From Azospirillaceae bacterium (GTDB lineage: Bacteria > Pseudomonadota > Alphaproteobacteria > Azospirillales > Azospirillaceae), in the NCBI GenBank assembly GCA_028283825.1, contig JAPWJW010000003.1, positions 1,325,501-1,389,500 of the forward strand: a DNA stretch of 64,000 nt, given 5' to 3'. Under the pieces are notes generated by a model. That model did no database searches and had not been told where the DNA came from. It saw only the letters and a program-made list of their open reading frames with translations. Of the stretch, positions 1 to 7,916 are shown piece after piece. The translations under genes and the position numbers were made by a program. The first letter of the stretch is position 1, and each line of letters begins with the position of its first letter.

Positions 1-360
1 CCCAAGGGCTTTGGCCGCAACGCCCAGATCGAGGGCCAGTTCGCCGAGGGCGACCGGATCCTGCTGGTGGAAGACCTGACCACCGACGGCGGCAGCAAGG
101 TGGGCTTCGTCAACGCCCTGCGCCAGGCGGGTGCGGTGTGTGAGCACGCCTTCGTCGTCTTCCACTACGGCATCTTCCCCAAGAGCCTGGAGACGATGAA
201 GGAGATCGGCGTCACCCTGCACGCACTGACCACCTGGTGGGACGTGCTGAAGGTGGCCCGCGATTATAACTATTTCGACGTCGGAACGATGGCGGAAGTG
301 GAGAAGTTCCTGCACGCCCCGGCCGAATGGTCGGCCGCCAACGGCGGCAAGGAAGGCTGA
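1..360 (+). CDS. pyrE: Orotate phosphoribosyltransferase, C-terminal part (5' end outside window)
   Basis: Open from the first base to the stop at 358-360, so the start lies upstream of the window. The visible 119 residues contain the PRPP-binding signature [11 protein letters not shown], typical of orotate phosphoribosyltransferase, which joins orotate to PRPP to form OMP in cytoplasmic pyrimidine synthesis. The stretch GRNAQIEG before it and the C-terminal helices fit the family. The C-terminus (about 85 residues after the signature) is normal in length. A GC-rich dyad at 392-425 follows and probably ends transcription before the convergent toxin gene. Confidence 0.9.
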   Translation, partial: PKGFGRNAQIEGQFAEGDRILLVEDLTTDGGSKVGFVNALRQAGAVCEHAFVVFHYGIFPKSLETMKEIGVTLHALTTWWDVLKVARDYNYFDVGTMAEVEKFLHAPAEWSAANGGKEG

Positions 361-391
361 GCAGACGGCCTCCGCAGGAGCAGGCAGACCA

Positions 392-425
392 CCGGCGGCG
401 GCATGGAGAAATCTACAGCCGCCGG
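392..425. terminator. Dyad between convergent pyrE and toxin gene
   Basis: Inverted repeat CCGGCGGC / GCCGCCGG with an 18-base loop sits between the pyrE stop and the 3' end of the minus-strand toxin gene, overlapping that stop region. There is no T-run, so termination activity is only suggested by position. Confidence 0.3.
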
Positions 426-709
426 GGAATGTCGGCGGATTCGTAGAACACGGCGGCGATGATCGGGCGGGGCTTCGCCTGATAGGCGATCCAATAGCTC
501 CCCGCTTTCACCCAAGCTTGCCCCGGTCGGGCAAGGTGGGGGTAAGGCCGTGGTGCCGGTAGGCCGGCGTCGGGATGCTGAATGATCTTGTCGGAAGCTT
601 CCGCCAATGCATCGGCTAGCCGCTGTACCGCCTCATATCGGTCAAGGCGCACATAATGCGCGACCAATCGACTGACCTGAAGGTCAGCCCGTGGCGCAAA
701 CGGGATCAA
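413..709 (-). CDS. RelE/ParE-type toxin (TA module 1)
   Basis: 98-residue basic protein of the ParE/RelE toxin fold. It shows the N-terminal helices and the C-terminal strand pattern YWIAYQAKP...VFYESADIP. Toxins of this superfamily either cleave mRNA at the ribosome or poison gyrase; which applies here cannot be told from sequence. Its ATG overlaps the antitoxin stop by 4 bases (ATGA), the usual translational coupling. It is clearly paralogous to the toxin at 21460-21768: both share the block GLPAPRPYP, the YWxAY strand and ADIPxR near the end. Third gene of a coupled run with a MmyB-type regulator. Confidence 0.75.
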   Translation of the reverse strand: MIPFAPRADLQVSRLVAHYVRLDRYEAVQRLADALAEASDKIIQHPDAGLPAPRPYPHLARPGQAWVKAGSYWIAYQAKPRPIIAAVFYESADIPRRL

Positions 710-900
710 CGGGATCGGACAGACCTGTGCGGCACGGTTGGCCGCGGTTCCGGTCGCATCCGCGCCAGGACGGCGCGAAGCTTGGCCTGCACTTCCTCAC
801 CCGGCACGGAGAGCCCGGCCTCAATTTCCGCGTCAGCGGCATCAAGGTCGGCAACCCAGTCCTGCACAGTCAGTTTGGTGGGGTCGCGGTCGGTCGTCAT
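706..900 (-). CDS. Antitoxin of TA module 1
   Basis: 64-residue acidic protein placed directly before the ParE-like toxin and overlapping it by 4 bases. The ATG at 900 was chosen because it overlaps the stop of the upstream regulator (ATGA); the longer reading has no such coupling. The C-terminal part (EAGLSVPGEEVQAKLRAVLARMR) resembles the antitoxin at 21765-21974, which has a V-P-x-E-x-V-x-A-x-L-R pattern. Expected to wrap around the toxin and neutralise it. No classical DNA-binding domain is obvious, so the upstream regulator may provide repression. Confidence 0.65.
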   Translation of the reverse strand: MTTDRDPTKLTVQDWVADLDAADAEIEAGLSVPGEEVQAKLRAVLARMRPEPRPTVPHRSVRSR

Positions 901-1793
901 GTAGATAAAATGGCACCAGCCGGCGCCGCTGTCGAGGGCCCGCACTGCACCGCCAGCCGGCGGCACCGCTCCGCCGTGGCTTCATCCGCCGGGAACATGC
1001 ACTCGATGCGCAATTCCTCCACCATCACATGGCGTGGCGTGCCGAAGGTGGTGAGGGTTGAGAAGAAGGACAGGGGCCGGCCGCCATCCTGCAACGCGCC
1101 GCCGCCGAACACGGTGGTGCACAACGGCAAGGGTGCCGCGTCCGGATCGCGGGAACGCCAGCGGACGGGGATGCCGGGATAGGACAGGATATCGTCCAAC
1201 AGTGCCCGCAAGCCCTCATCCCGGGGCGTGGCGGCCAACTCACCATGCAGGTGACGCATCAGGTTGCCGGCCAGCGCATCCCATTCCAGAAGGGCCGGCC
1301 GCAAATCGTCGGGGTCGAACACCTGGCGCAGGATGTTGTTGTGTTTCGGCAGGCGGCCCAGCGCCAGCTTGGTGACCCGCGCCGCGGCACCGTTAATGCG
1401 CAGCACGTCCCAGCAGCGGTTCATCACCAGGGCGGGATAGGGTTCCTGCTGCGCCAGGATGGCGTCGATAGCCTGGCGTACCGGCGCCATCTGCGGCGTG
1501 GTCAGCGGCGCCTCGCTGTAGCGGGGCGCGTAACCGGCGGCCACCAGCAGGGCGTTGCGTTCCCGCAGTGGCATATCCAACGTATCGGCCAGCCGGGCCA
1601 GCAGTTCGCGGCTGGGCTGGGCCTTGCCGGTTTCCACGCAGCTGAGATGCCGGGTGGATACCCCCGCCTCCAGCGCCAGATCCATCTGGCTCATACGCCG
1701 TGCCGCCCGCCACTCGCGCAGCAGCAGGCCCAGCGGCGTCAGCCGGCCAGGGGAAATGGGTGTGGAATCGGCAAGGGCGGTGGCGATGGACAT
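897..1793 (-). CDS. XRE-family regulator with MmyB-like C-terminal domain
   Basis: 298-residue DNA-binding protein. Residues about 20-75 form a Cro/C1 helix-turn-helix (LGLLLREWRAARRMSQMDLA, then VSTRHLSCVETGKAQPS). The rest matches the MmyB-type ligand-binding region common in alphaproteobacterial regulators (NRCWDVLRINGAAA; GNLMRHLHGE; FFSTLTTFGTPRHVMVEELRIE). Start taken at ATG 1793; a TTG at 1823 would add ten residues. Divergent from the hydrolase gene at 1934, with a perfect dyad between them, so it probably represses both. Its stop overlaps the antitoxin ATG, making an unusual three-gene coupled operon with a toxin-antitoxin pair. Confidence 0.85.
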   Translation of the reverse strand: MSIATALADSTPISPGRLTPLGLLLREWRAARRMSQMDLALEAGVSTRHLSCVETGKAQPSRELLARLADTLDMPLRERNALLVAAGYAPRYSEAPLTTPQMAPVRQAIDAILAQQEPYPALVMNRCWDVLRINGAAARVTKLALGRLPKHNNILRQVFDPDDLRPALLEWDALAGNLMRHLHGELAATPRDEGLRALLDDILSYPGIPVRWRSRDPDAAPLPLCTTVFGGGALQDGGRPLSFFSTLTTFGTPRHVMVEELRIECMFPADEATAERCRRLAVQCGPSTAAPAGAILST

Positions 1794-1829
1794 AAGGGGC
1801 GATGATACGGCGCCCGTCGGCAAAAGCCA

Positions 1830-1867
1830 TGACCTGCGAGGTCAAGATTTCATGACCTGCCGCGTTA
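1830..1867. promoter_or_regulatory. Candidate operator between regulator and hydrolase
   Basis: Perfect dyad TGACCTGCGAGGTCA at 1830-1844, then a second imperfect copy TGACCTGCCGCGTTA at 1853-1867. The ten bases CATGACCTGC recur exactly 23 bp apart (1828 and 1851). The location between divergent genes suits a site for the adjacent XRE/MmyB regulator; the assignment is inference. Confidence 0.55.
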
Positions 1868-1933
1868 TTGAGGCCGCGCGAGTGGCAGGCGTATCCGTTA
1901 TCGGGTCCGCAACCTTCCCTTGGATGGAAGACG

Positions 1934-2917
1934 ATGACGCAGCCCATCCCCCGCCGGCGCTTCCTGCAAGGCCTCACGGCCCTTGCCGCCGTCCCGCCCC
2001 TGGCGCGCAGCGCTCGTGCCGCGGCGTTGACCGGTACCGGCGCGCTGGACGCCGCCGCCTATCGGGCCTTGCGTCGATATGCCGGCACCCCCTTCGGCCA
2101 GATCGCCCACCTGGATCAAGGGAGCGGCCCGGCCGCCCTGTTCCTGCACGGCTTTCCCTTGAACGGTTTCCAATGGCGGGGCGCCATCGACCGGCTGGCC
2201 ACCCATCGCCGCTGCCTGGCGCCGGATTTCTTGGGCCTGGGCTACACCCGCGTGCGGGACGGCCAGGCCGTCACCCCGGCGGCGCAGGTGGCCATGTTGG
2301 CCGCCTTCCTGGACACGGTCGGCGCCGATACCGTGGACATCGTGGCGAACGACAGCGGTGGGGCCGTGGCGCAATTGTTCCTGGTCCGCCATCCCGAACG
2401 GGTGCGCAGCCTGCTGCTGACCAACTGCGATACCGAGCCCGACAGCCCGCCGGCCGCGATGGGGCCGGTGCTGGAGTGCGCACGGGCCGGCACCTATGCC
2501 GACCAATGGCTGGCGCCCTGGGTGCTGGACAAGGCCCTGGCCCGCAGCGCCCAAGGCCTGGGCGGCATGACCTTCAGCGACCCGGCCCAGCCGTCGGACG
2601 AGGCCATCGACTATTACCTGGGCCCCCTGGTCGCCGGTCCCCACCACAAGGACCTGGTCCACGCCTACACCCTGGGCCTGGCGCCCAATCCGTTGGCCGG
2701 CATCGAGAAGGATTTGAAGCGTGTCACCGTGCCCACCCGCATCGTCTGGGGCATGGCCGACACCATTTTCGATGCGGCCGGCGCCGATTATCTGGCGCGA
2801 ACCCTGCCCAATTGCCAGGGCGTGCGCCGCCTGCCCCGGGCCAAGCTGTTCTTCCCCGAGGAATATCCGGATGTCATCGCGGAGGAAGCCAAGCGGCTAT
2901 GGGGCGTCACCGCCTGA
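1934..2917 (+). CDS. Tat-exported alpha/beta-hydrolase of dehalogenase/epoxide-hydrolase type, catalytic His apparently lost
   Basis: 327 residues from ATG 1934, chosen because it begins a twin-arginine signal (PRRRFLQGLTALAAV) and follows GGAAG; in-frame starts upstream lack this. The fold is seen in LHGFP (residues 71-75, oxyanion hole) and the nucleophile elbow IVANDSGG with Asp140, the arrangement of haloalkane dehalogenases and epoxide hydrolases. The acid lies near WGMADTIFD. Where family members carry the catalytic His (pattern HFPxEExP) this protein reads FFPEEYPD. It may therefore be inactive or use altered chemistry. Divergent from the XRE regulator and probably controlled by it. 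Confidence 0.75.
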   Translation: MTQPIPRRRFLQGLTALAAVPPLARSARAAALTGTGALDAAAYRALRRYAGTPFGQIAHLDQGSGPAALFLHGFPLNGFQWRGAIDRLATHRRCLAPDFLGLGYTRVRDGQAVTPAAQVAMLAAFLDTVGADTVDIVANDSGGAVAQLFLVRHPERVRSLLLTNCDTEPDSPPAAMGPVLECARAGTYADQWLAPWVLDKALARSAQGLGGMTFSDPAQPSDEAIDYYLGPLVAGPHHKDLVHAYTLGLAPNPLAGIEKDLKRVTVPTRIVWGMADTIFDAAGADYLARTLPNCQGVRRLPRAKLFFPEEYPDVIAEEAKRLWGVTA

Positions 2918-2928
2918 CCGCACACAGC

Positions 2929-2964
2929 AAAAAGCCCCGCAGGATCGCTCCCGCGAGGCTTTCG
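2929..2964. terminator. Bidirectional terminator between convergent genes
   Basis: Arms AAAGCCCCGC (2931-2940) and GCGAGGCTTT (2953-2962) pair with one mismatch. The stem is flanked by A-rich and T-rich ends, so it can serve both the hydrolase gene and the chemoreceptor gene that ends at 2987. Confidence 0.7.
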
Positions 2965-2986
2965 CTTAAGAGTTCAGGTGTACCGC

Positions 2987-4675
2987 TTAGGCGGCACGGA
3001 CCTGCTGCAGGAAGCGGTCCACCTGACCGGCCAGGGTGTCGGACTGCTGGGCCAGGCCCGTGGCCGCACCCAGCACCTGGTTGGCGGACTTGCCCGTGTC
3101 CTCGGCCGCGTGCTGCAGCGAGCCGATGTTGCGCGACACTTCCATCGTGCCCATGGAGGCCTGCTGGACGTTGCGGGCGATTTCCTTCGTCGCGGCGTCC
3201 TGCTCTTCCACCGCACCGGCGACCATGTCGGAGATGTCGTTAATCTCGGCGATGGTCTTGGAGATGATGATGATGGCGTCGACCGCGTCGCGGGTGGCGT
3301 CCTGCATCGTGGAGATCTGGGCGGAGATTTCCTCCGTCGCCTTGGCCGTCTGGTTGGCCAGGCTCTTCACTTCCGACGCCACGACCGCGAAGCCCTTGCC
3401 GGCTTCACCGGCGCGCGCCGCCTCGATGGTGGCGTTCAGCGCCAGCAGGTTGGTCTGGCTGGCGATGTCGCTGATCAGCTTCACCACGTCGCCGATGCTC
3501 TGGGCCCGCGAGGCCAGCGACTGCACGGTCTCGTTGGTCTTCTCGGCGGTGGAGGCCGCCGCCTTGGCGATACGGGCCGAGGTGTTGACCTGGTTGGAAA
3601 TCTCGGCCAGAGAGCCGGCCAGTTCCTCGGTGGCGCTGGCGACCGACTGCACGTTGGCCGAGGCCTGCTGCGTAGCGGCGGCGACGGCGCCGGCCTGGCT
3701 GCGGCTTTCGTCGGCGGAACCGGACAGGGTCTGGGCGCTGGACTGCATGCGGGTGGCGGCTTCGGACACCTGGGCCACCACGCCCTGGACGGAGCTTTGG
3801 AACTCATCGGCCAGGCGGTTCATCATGCGCCGCTTCTCTTCCGCCGCCTCACGCTCGGCCGCTTCCTGCACCTTCTTCAGGCGCTCCACTTCCAAGGCGT
3901 TGTCCTTGAACACCTGGACGGAGCTGGCCATGGCGCCGATCTCGTCGCCGCGCTCGGTACCGGTGATGTCCACGGCCAAGTCGCCGCCGGCCAGACGGCC
4001 CATGGCGGTCTGCAGGGTGGTCAACGGGCGGCTGACCAGGAAGTGCAGCAACACGCCCAGGATGCCGACCAGCACCGCCAGCACGACGATGGCGGCCACG
4101 ACCGAGCTGGTCACCGTGGACGAGATGGCCTCGTTCAGGCCCTGGCGGCTCCATGCCACTTCCAGCGTGCCGACCTGGTCATGGTTGGCGCCGGCGCGCA
4201 CCGGGGCTATGACGATCAGATGGTCACCGCGGTCGAAGGCCTTGGTCTCGGTGGCCTTCTTGGGCAGTTCCTTGTCTTTTTCGAAGGCGTAGGACGGCAG
4301 GGTCTTGCTGTCGAAGCTGTCCAGCGACTCGCCATCCGTGTCGTTGACACGCACGCCCGCCAGGCTGCCGCCGGCGCGGGTGCTGAGTTCGGCGTAGGCG
4401 TCGGCGATGGATTCCTGCTGCTTGAAGCGGACGGCGGCGCTCATCTGCTGCGCCAGCATTTCCGTTTCCTGGCGTTCGGACGCCACGGACTGCGCCAGCA
4501 TGGCCTTATGCATCTGGTAGGAACTGATACCGATGACAACGCCCAAACCAATAATCGTCGGAATGGCGACAGCGGGGGCGATCTTGCGCCCAATGGTAAA
4601 CCAGCTCTTGGAATTCTCCGGCTTCCTCGCTAGGCCGCCGATACGCCCGAACAACCCATCCGCCTCATATGACAT
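2987..4675 (-). CDS. Methyl-accepting chemotaxis protein
   Basis: 562-residue inner-membrane chemoreceptor. A short cytoplasmic N-terminus is followed by TM1 at about 33-52, a periplasmic sensing region of about 135 residues, TM2 at about 188-214, a HAMP domain ([19 protein letters not shown]) and the long signalling coiled coil. The conserved tip is present ([20 protein letters not shown], then [17 protein letters not shown]), which contacts CheA and CheW. The periplasmic domain is small and of unknown ligand. No NWETF-type CheR/CheB docking pentapeptide is seen; the protein ends FLQQVRAA. It stands alone, so chemotaxis kinase genes lie elsewhere. ATG at 4675 is the first start. Confidence 0.92.
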   Translation of the reverse strand: MSYEADGLFGRIGGLARKPENSKSWFTIGRKIAPAVAIPTIIGLGVVIGISSYQMHKAMLAQSVASERQETEMLAQQMSAAVRFKQQESIADAYAELSTRAGGSLAGVRVNDTDGESLDSFDSKTLPSYAFEKDKELPKKATETKAFDRGDHLIVIAPVRAGANHDQVGTLEVAWSRQGLNEAISSTVTSSVVAAIVVLAVLVGILGVLLHFLVSRPLTTLQTAMGRLAGGDLAVDITGTERGDEIGAMASSVQVFKDNALEVERLKKVQEAAEREAAEEKRRMMNRLADEFQSSVQGVVAQVSEAATRMQSSAQTLSGSADESRSQAGAVAAATQQASANVQSVASATEELAGSLAEISNQVNTSARIAKAAASTAEKTNETVQSLASRAQSIGDVVKLISDIASQTNLLALNATIEAARAGEAGKGFAVVASEVKSLANQTAKATEEISAQISTMQDATRDAVDAIIIISKTIAEINDISDMVAGAVEEQDAATKEIARNVQQASMGTMEVSRNIGSLQHAAEDTGKSANQVLGAATGLAQQSDTLAGQVDRFLQQVRAA

Positions 4676-5300
4676 TATTTACTACCCCTGCTCTTGTTCA
4701 TTGCCCCCGCGCCGACGCCGGCGGCAAAAACCACCCCTATCGACCCACGCGCGCATTCCCCGCGCCTGTAGTCTAACCCCATGCCCCAAGGTACCCACCC
4801 TTCTGCCATCTGGACAAAACGGCGCGCTTGGGCCTTGGGCTAATACCTAGACATGCTTTCGCAGACCTGTAAACTGACTTATAAACTTGACTACAGTTAA
4901 TGTCGCCAATGGGCAGAACGATTGGAATTTATCCTTCGCGAGGATGGAAAGATTTCTGTCAGAATCCATTGGGGGCGATTCTGAACAAATCACCGGAATC
5001 CCAAGGTGATAGGTCGCGGGGGCAGATAAGGTGGGGACAGGGGCTGCCAGCCCCGACGTTTTTCTTAGCATTTTAAGTAATAAAAATTCGGCGAGAACGA
5101 CATGGTCGTTTTCAATCCGTATGCCGTTGCGGTCGGCGGGCCAGCCCCCACGGGGGCTCAACCGAACGTCGCCTCTACGGCAAAACAGGGTGAGGCGTTC
5201 AGCGCACGCCTCTGGAATCCAGGGGAAAAAATCCCCTAACCATCTGGTGGGCAGTCATTTTTGACTTCGGGCATTCTGTGACTCTGGGAGGTCGATTCAG
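4676..5300. other. Intergenic region, lower GC, with four dyads
   Basis: No convincing gene is seen in these 625 bases, which are clearly less GC-rich around 4850-5110 than the rest of the window. Four inverted repeats cluster in the right half: GGGGCTGCCAGCCCC (5040-5054) followed closely by TTTTT, AGCCCCCACGGGGGCT (5143-5158), GAGGCGT/ACGCCTC (5192-5212) and AGGGGA/TCCCCT (5221-5237). The first looks like an intrinsic terminator on the + strand with no gene upstream, so a small RNA is possible. The region also holds the promoters of the chemoreceptor gene and of the gene at 5301. Confidence 0.5.
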
Positions 5301-5612
5301 ATGATGAAACGGGCTGCGGTCGCGGTGGTGGCGATCGGATTGGGGGCGACTGGGGTGGCGCGGGCCGAATGCACGCTGGGGGCGGCCCCCACCGTGCCGG
5401 ACGGCAGCAAGGCCGCGGAGGCGGAGATGCAGGCGACCAACGCCGCCGTGAAGAAGTTCATGGCCGAAACCCAGGACTACATGAGTTGCCTGGAATTTGA
5501 AGGCAAGAACGGGTCCACGAACTGGCAAAAGAAGTACAACGATGCCGTGGACCAGATGCAGAAGCTGGCCGGCGACTTCAACAAACAGTTGAAGGCCTTT
5601 AAGTCCAAATAA
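5301..5612 (+). CDS. Small exported helical protein, function unknown
   Basis: 103 residues. A strong GGGAGG lies 9 bases before the ATG at 5301. A cleavable signal peptide ends near VARA-EC, leaving a mature protein of about 80 residues that is mostly helical (AAEAEMQATNAAVKKFMAE) and contains two cysteines that could form a disulfide in the periplasm. It resembles short uncharacterised secreted proteins of alphaproteobacteria rather than any enzyme. It is monocistronic, with a strong hairpin terminator immediately downstream. Confidence 0.8.
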   Translation: MMKRAAVAVVAIGLGATGVARAECTLGAAPTVPDGSKAAEAEMQATNAAVKKFMAETQDYMSCLEFEGKNGSTNWQKKYNDAVDQMQKLAGDFNKQLKAFKSK

Positions 5613-5618
5613 TCAGGC

Positions 5619-5660
5619 ATTCCCTTACGGCCGCCCGCGTGGGACCGGCCGTAGGGGAAT
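5619..5660. terminator. Bidirectional terminator
   Basis: 15-bp stem, ATTCCCTTACGGCCG at 5619-5633 pairing with CGGCCGTAGGGGAAT at 5646-5660 (one G-U wobble), between convergent genes. No T-run follows. Confidence 0.65.
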
Positions 5661-5691
5661 CCGCTGCATGAGCAGGCGTCGCCGGGATGGG

Positions 5692-7146
5692 TCAGGGCTG
5701 GTGCGGCGATTGGTCGCCAGCGGGCTTGCTGGTCGTCGCCTTGCCCTTGGGTGCCGCCCCCGGCGGCCCTTCCAGCGGCACCGTCACCACCGTTGGTGGT
5801 TTGCGCGGCGTGGTGATGGGCGGCATGGTCAAGCCCTGTGGCTGGGGGGCAATACCGGAATAGGGCGAGTGCTTAGGCTCCGGCGGGCGCACCAGATGAC
5901 GGGCCACCAGATTGGCCAGGGCGGCATCGTCCCAGTTGTCCGTTGCCCGCCCCAGGCGCAGGATCACCAGGTCGGCACCCTTGGACACGTACAGGCGCTG
6001 ACCGCCCACCCCTGTCAGGAAAACGGTGTCGGCCTCGGTGAAGGGCTCTGACGCCCGCACCGGACCGCCCCGTTCCCGCGGCCAGGCCAGGCGGACGCGC
6101 ATGCCCTCATTCCGGGCGAACAGGGTCGGGCTTTGGGTCGCCTCGGCCCACGGCGTGGACAGGACGGGGTGGCCATCGACCTGGCCATTGTCCTTCAGCA
6201 ATAGGCCCAGGCGCAGCCAGTCGCGGGCCGTGGCCTTGACGCAGCAGGTCAGCACGGCGGCATGCCCCCGGTCGTCCAGCAGCATTTCCGCCGGCCGCGC
6301 GCCCAGCGGCGCCCATAAGGCGCTGGAAAGATAAGCCGCCAGCGGCTGTTTGGTCGCGCGTTCCAGCACCAGGCCCAGGAGCTGGATTTCAATGTCGGTC
6401 GGCTTGTAGCGGGTGCCAGCCTCCGCCTCCAGCGGCAGGGCCTTCGCCCATGCGCCGGCGTCCGCCTGCAAGGTCCCGGACGCGGCCGGCCCTGCCGGCA
6501 TCTGCCGTAGCAGGGCGCCCCCTTCGCCCAAACCGCTGGTTCCCACCAGCAGGTCGCGAATGGTGATGCGGCCCCGCGGATCGTCGGCCCATTCGGTCAG
6601 AACGCGACTCAGGGGTTCGTCGGCGGAACTGAGGAAACCGTCCTGGATGGCCTTGCCGGTCAGCAGGACCATCAGGCCCGCCTGCAGGCCGCCGCTGTCC
6701 ACCAGGTCGGACGGGCGGGCGCCGTTGGCGTAGTCCTCCACCTGCAAGGCGCCGCGGTACCAGACCAACAGGGCGCTGGTGCCGGTGGACGACTCGAAAG
6801 CATGCAGGGCCTTCACGCCCTCATCCGTGATCTGGCGGTCATCGGGTGAGGCCACGGCAAGGACGGGGCCGTCGCCGCCCGCCACCTCCACCGTCACCGG
6901 TCCCTGTGGCGGGGGCGGTGCCTGCACCACCGGCGCGACCGGTGGCGGAAAGGGCGCGGCGGGCCGCTTGCCCCAATGCGCCAGCAGCAACCCGCCGCCC
7001 ACCGCCAGCACGATGACGGGCAGCAGGAACAGGACGGTGCGCCCCACGCCGGGCGGCTTGGGGCCCTGCGGGCTTGGCCGGGAACCCGGCGGGCCGGGCT
7101 TGGGCGCCCTGGGCTTGGATGGCCCTGGTTTAGACGGCTGAGACAT
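5692..7146 (-). CDS. Membrane-anchored serine-hydrolase (beta-lactamase family) homologue lacking catalytic motifs
   Basis: 484 residues: a proline-rich cytoplasmic N-terminus (about 1-35), one TM helix (36-56), a proline linker, then a class C beta-lactamase/penicillin-binding-like domain in the periplasm. Family landmarks are visible (IRDLLVGTSGLGEGG; IEIQLLGLVLERATKQPL; FLTGVGGQRLYVS). At the expected SxxK site it reads S151-G-G-L, losing the lysine; at YxN it reads YKP. It probably binds peptidoglycan or a partner rather than hydrolysing a substrate. The C-terminus is again Pro/Lys rich. Transcribed alone, after the lipoprotein gene on the same strand. Confidence 0.7.
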   Translation of the reverse strand: MSQPSKPGPSKPRAPKPGPPGSRPSPQGPKPPGVGRTVLFLLPVIVLAVGGGLLLAHWGKRPAAPFPPPVAPVVQAPPPPQGPVTVEVAGGDGPVLAVASPDDRQITDEGVKALHAFESSTGTSALLVWYRGALQVEDYANGARPSDLVDSGGLQAGLMVLLTGKAIQDGFLSSADEPLSRVLTEWADDPRGRITIRDLLVGTSGLGEGGALLRQMPAGPAASGTLQADAGAWAKALPLEAEAGTRYKPTDIEIQLLGLVLERATKQPLAAYLSSALWAPLGARPAEMLLDDRGHAAVLTCCVKATARDWLRLGLLLKDNGQVDGHPVLSTPWAEATQSPTLFARNEGMRVRLAWPRERGGPVRASEPFTEADTVFLTGVGGQRLYVSKGADLVILRLGRATDNWDDAALANLVARHLVRPPEPKHSPYSGIAPQPQGLTMPPITTPRKPPTVVTVPLEGPPGAAPKGKATTSKPAGDQSPHQP

Positions 7147-7236
7147 TAACGGGCGACACTCCCAAAGGCGGATTCCGGCAACAGCCTTGGCCGCGACTAT
7201 GGCACGGCCAAGGCGGTGAGAATCGGCGTCGGGGTG

Positions 7237-7665
7237 TTACTGACGCGCGCGCACCGGATAATCCACACCGTCGACCACTTCCCAGCTGCCGTCGGTCTGG
7301 CGGCAGATGAAGCCGGTCTGGTGGCGGAACAACTGCCCCTGGAAGACCACGGAATGGAATTCGCGGCAGGGGCGGTTCTTGGCGTCGAAACCATCGCGCA
7401 GCATCTTGATGGTACCCTGGCGCCCGGTTTCCGGGTTGGTCCAGGTTACCGTCTCCTGCAACGGCTTGGTCGTCGCGTCCTTCAGGGCCGCCTGCAGGAC
7501 GGCAATGTCGCTGGGCTCCAGCACGATATCGGTGGGCGGCGGCTTGGGCGCCTCGACAACCGGCGCCGGCGGGGGGGCCGCAGGCTTCTCGTCAGGCTTG
7601 GCGGCGCAGCCCGCCAGCGCCAGCAGCATCAGTCCGGCAACCGGCAGCTTCATCTTCATCCCCAT
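7237..7665 (-). CDS. Outer-membrane lipoprotein of the surface-antigen (17 kDa-like) type
   Basis: 142 residues from ATG 7665 (GAGGG about 10 bases upstream); ATGs at 7659 and 7653 are alternatives. A type II signal peptide ends in the lipobox LALAGC, followed by a Pro/Ala/Lys-rich tether. The C-terminal half (TWTNPETGRQGTIKMLRDGF, then CREFHSVVFQG) matches the surface-antigen domain seen in rickettsial 17-kDa-type proteins, with two Cys (CREF, FICR) that may pair. Likely anchored in the outer membrane facing the periplasm. The molecular role is unknown. Confidence 0.75.
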   Translation of the reverse strand: MGMKMKLPVAGLMLLALAGCAAKPDEKPAAPPPAPVVEAPKPPPTDIVLEPSDIAVLQAALKDATTKPLQETVTWTNPETGRQGTIKMLRDGFDAKNRPCREFHSVVFQGQLFRHQTGFICRQTDGSWEVVDGVDYPVRARQ

Positions 7666-7823
7666 GATTCCTGATTCCCTCAACACGCCCCCGTCTTGGC
7701 CGGCGCCCCACTTGAGCGCCCCTTGTGCCAAAGGTGACGGGGCGCGCGCAATCCCCGCCGAAGCCAGACCCCCGAAAGAAAGTCGTGTCAGACCTTAAGG
7801 CCGAGGGGGCTGGGAGACGTGGT

Positions 7824-7861
7824 CCAGTTGTAAACCCCCTCCCCTTCAAATACACAACTGG
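7824..7861. promoter_or_regulatory. Spaced inverted repeat upstream of marR-type gene
   Basis: CCAGTTGT (7824-7831) and ACAACTGG (7854-7861) are perfect inverted copies whose centres lie 30 bp apart (about three helical turns). They lie 55 bp before the MarR-family gene and upstream of the divergent lipoprotein gene. A candidate operator for that regulator, by inference. Confidence 0.4.
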
Positions 7862-7916
7862 CATACTGCCTCATCATCCAGCGTCCTGAATTGCCAGTGC
7901 CAGGGGCCTGCCGCGC

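Noticed and set aside
1555-3243. Very long open frame (562 codons) overlapping the hydrolase gene
   Set aside because: Shadow frame in GC-rich DNA; Arg/Pro/Gly-rich translation with no domain, while the overlapping frame encodes a clear hydrolase.
2978-4633. 551-codon open frame opposite the chemoreceptor
   Set aside because: Antisense shadow with Gly/His/Leu-rich repeats mirroring the chemoreceptor coiled coil; no ribosome site.
4847-5161. 104-residue open frame on the minus strand in the 4676-5300 gap
   Set aside because: No ribosome site, no recognisable family, unnatural composition, and it overlaps dyads and an AT-shifted region.
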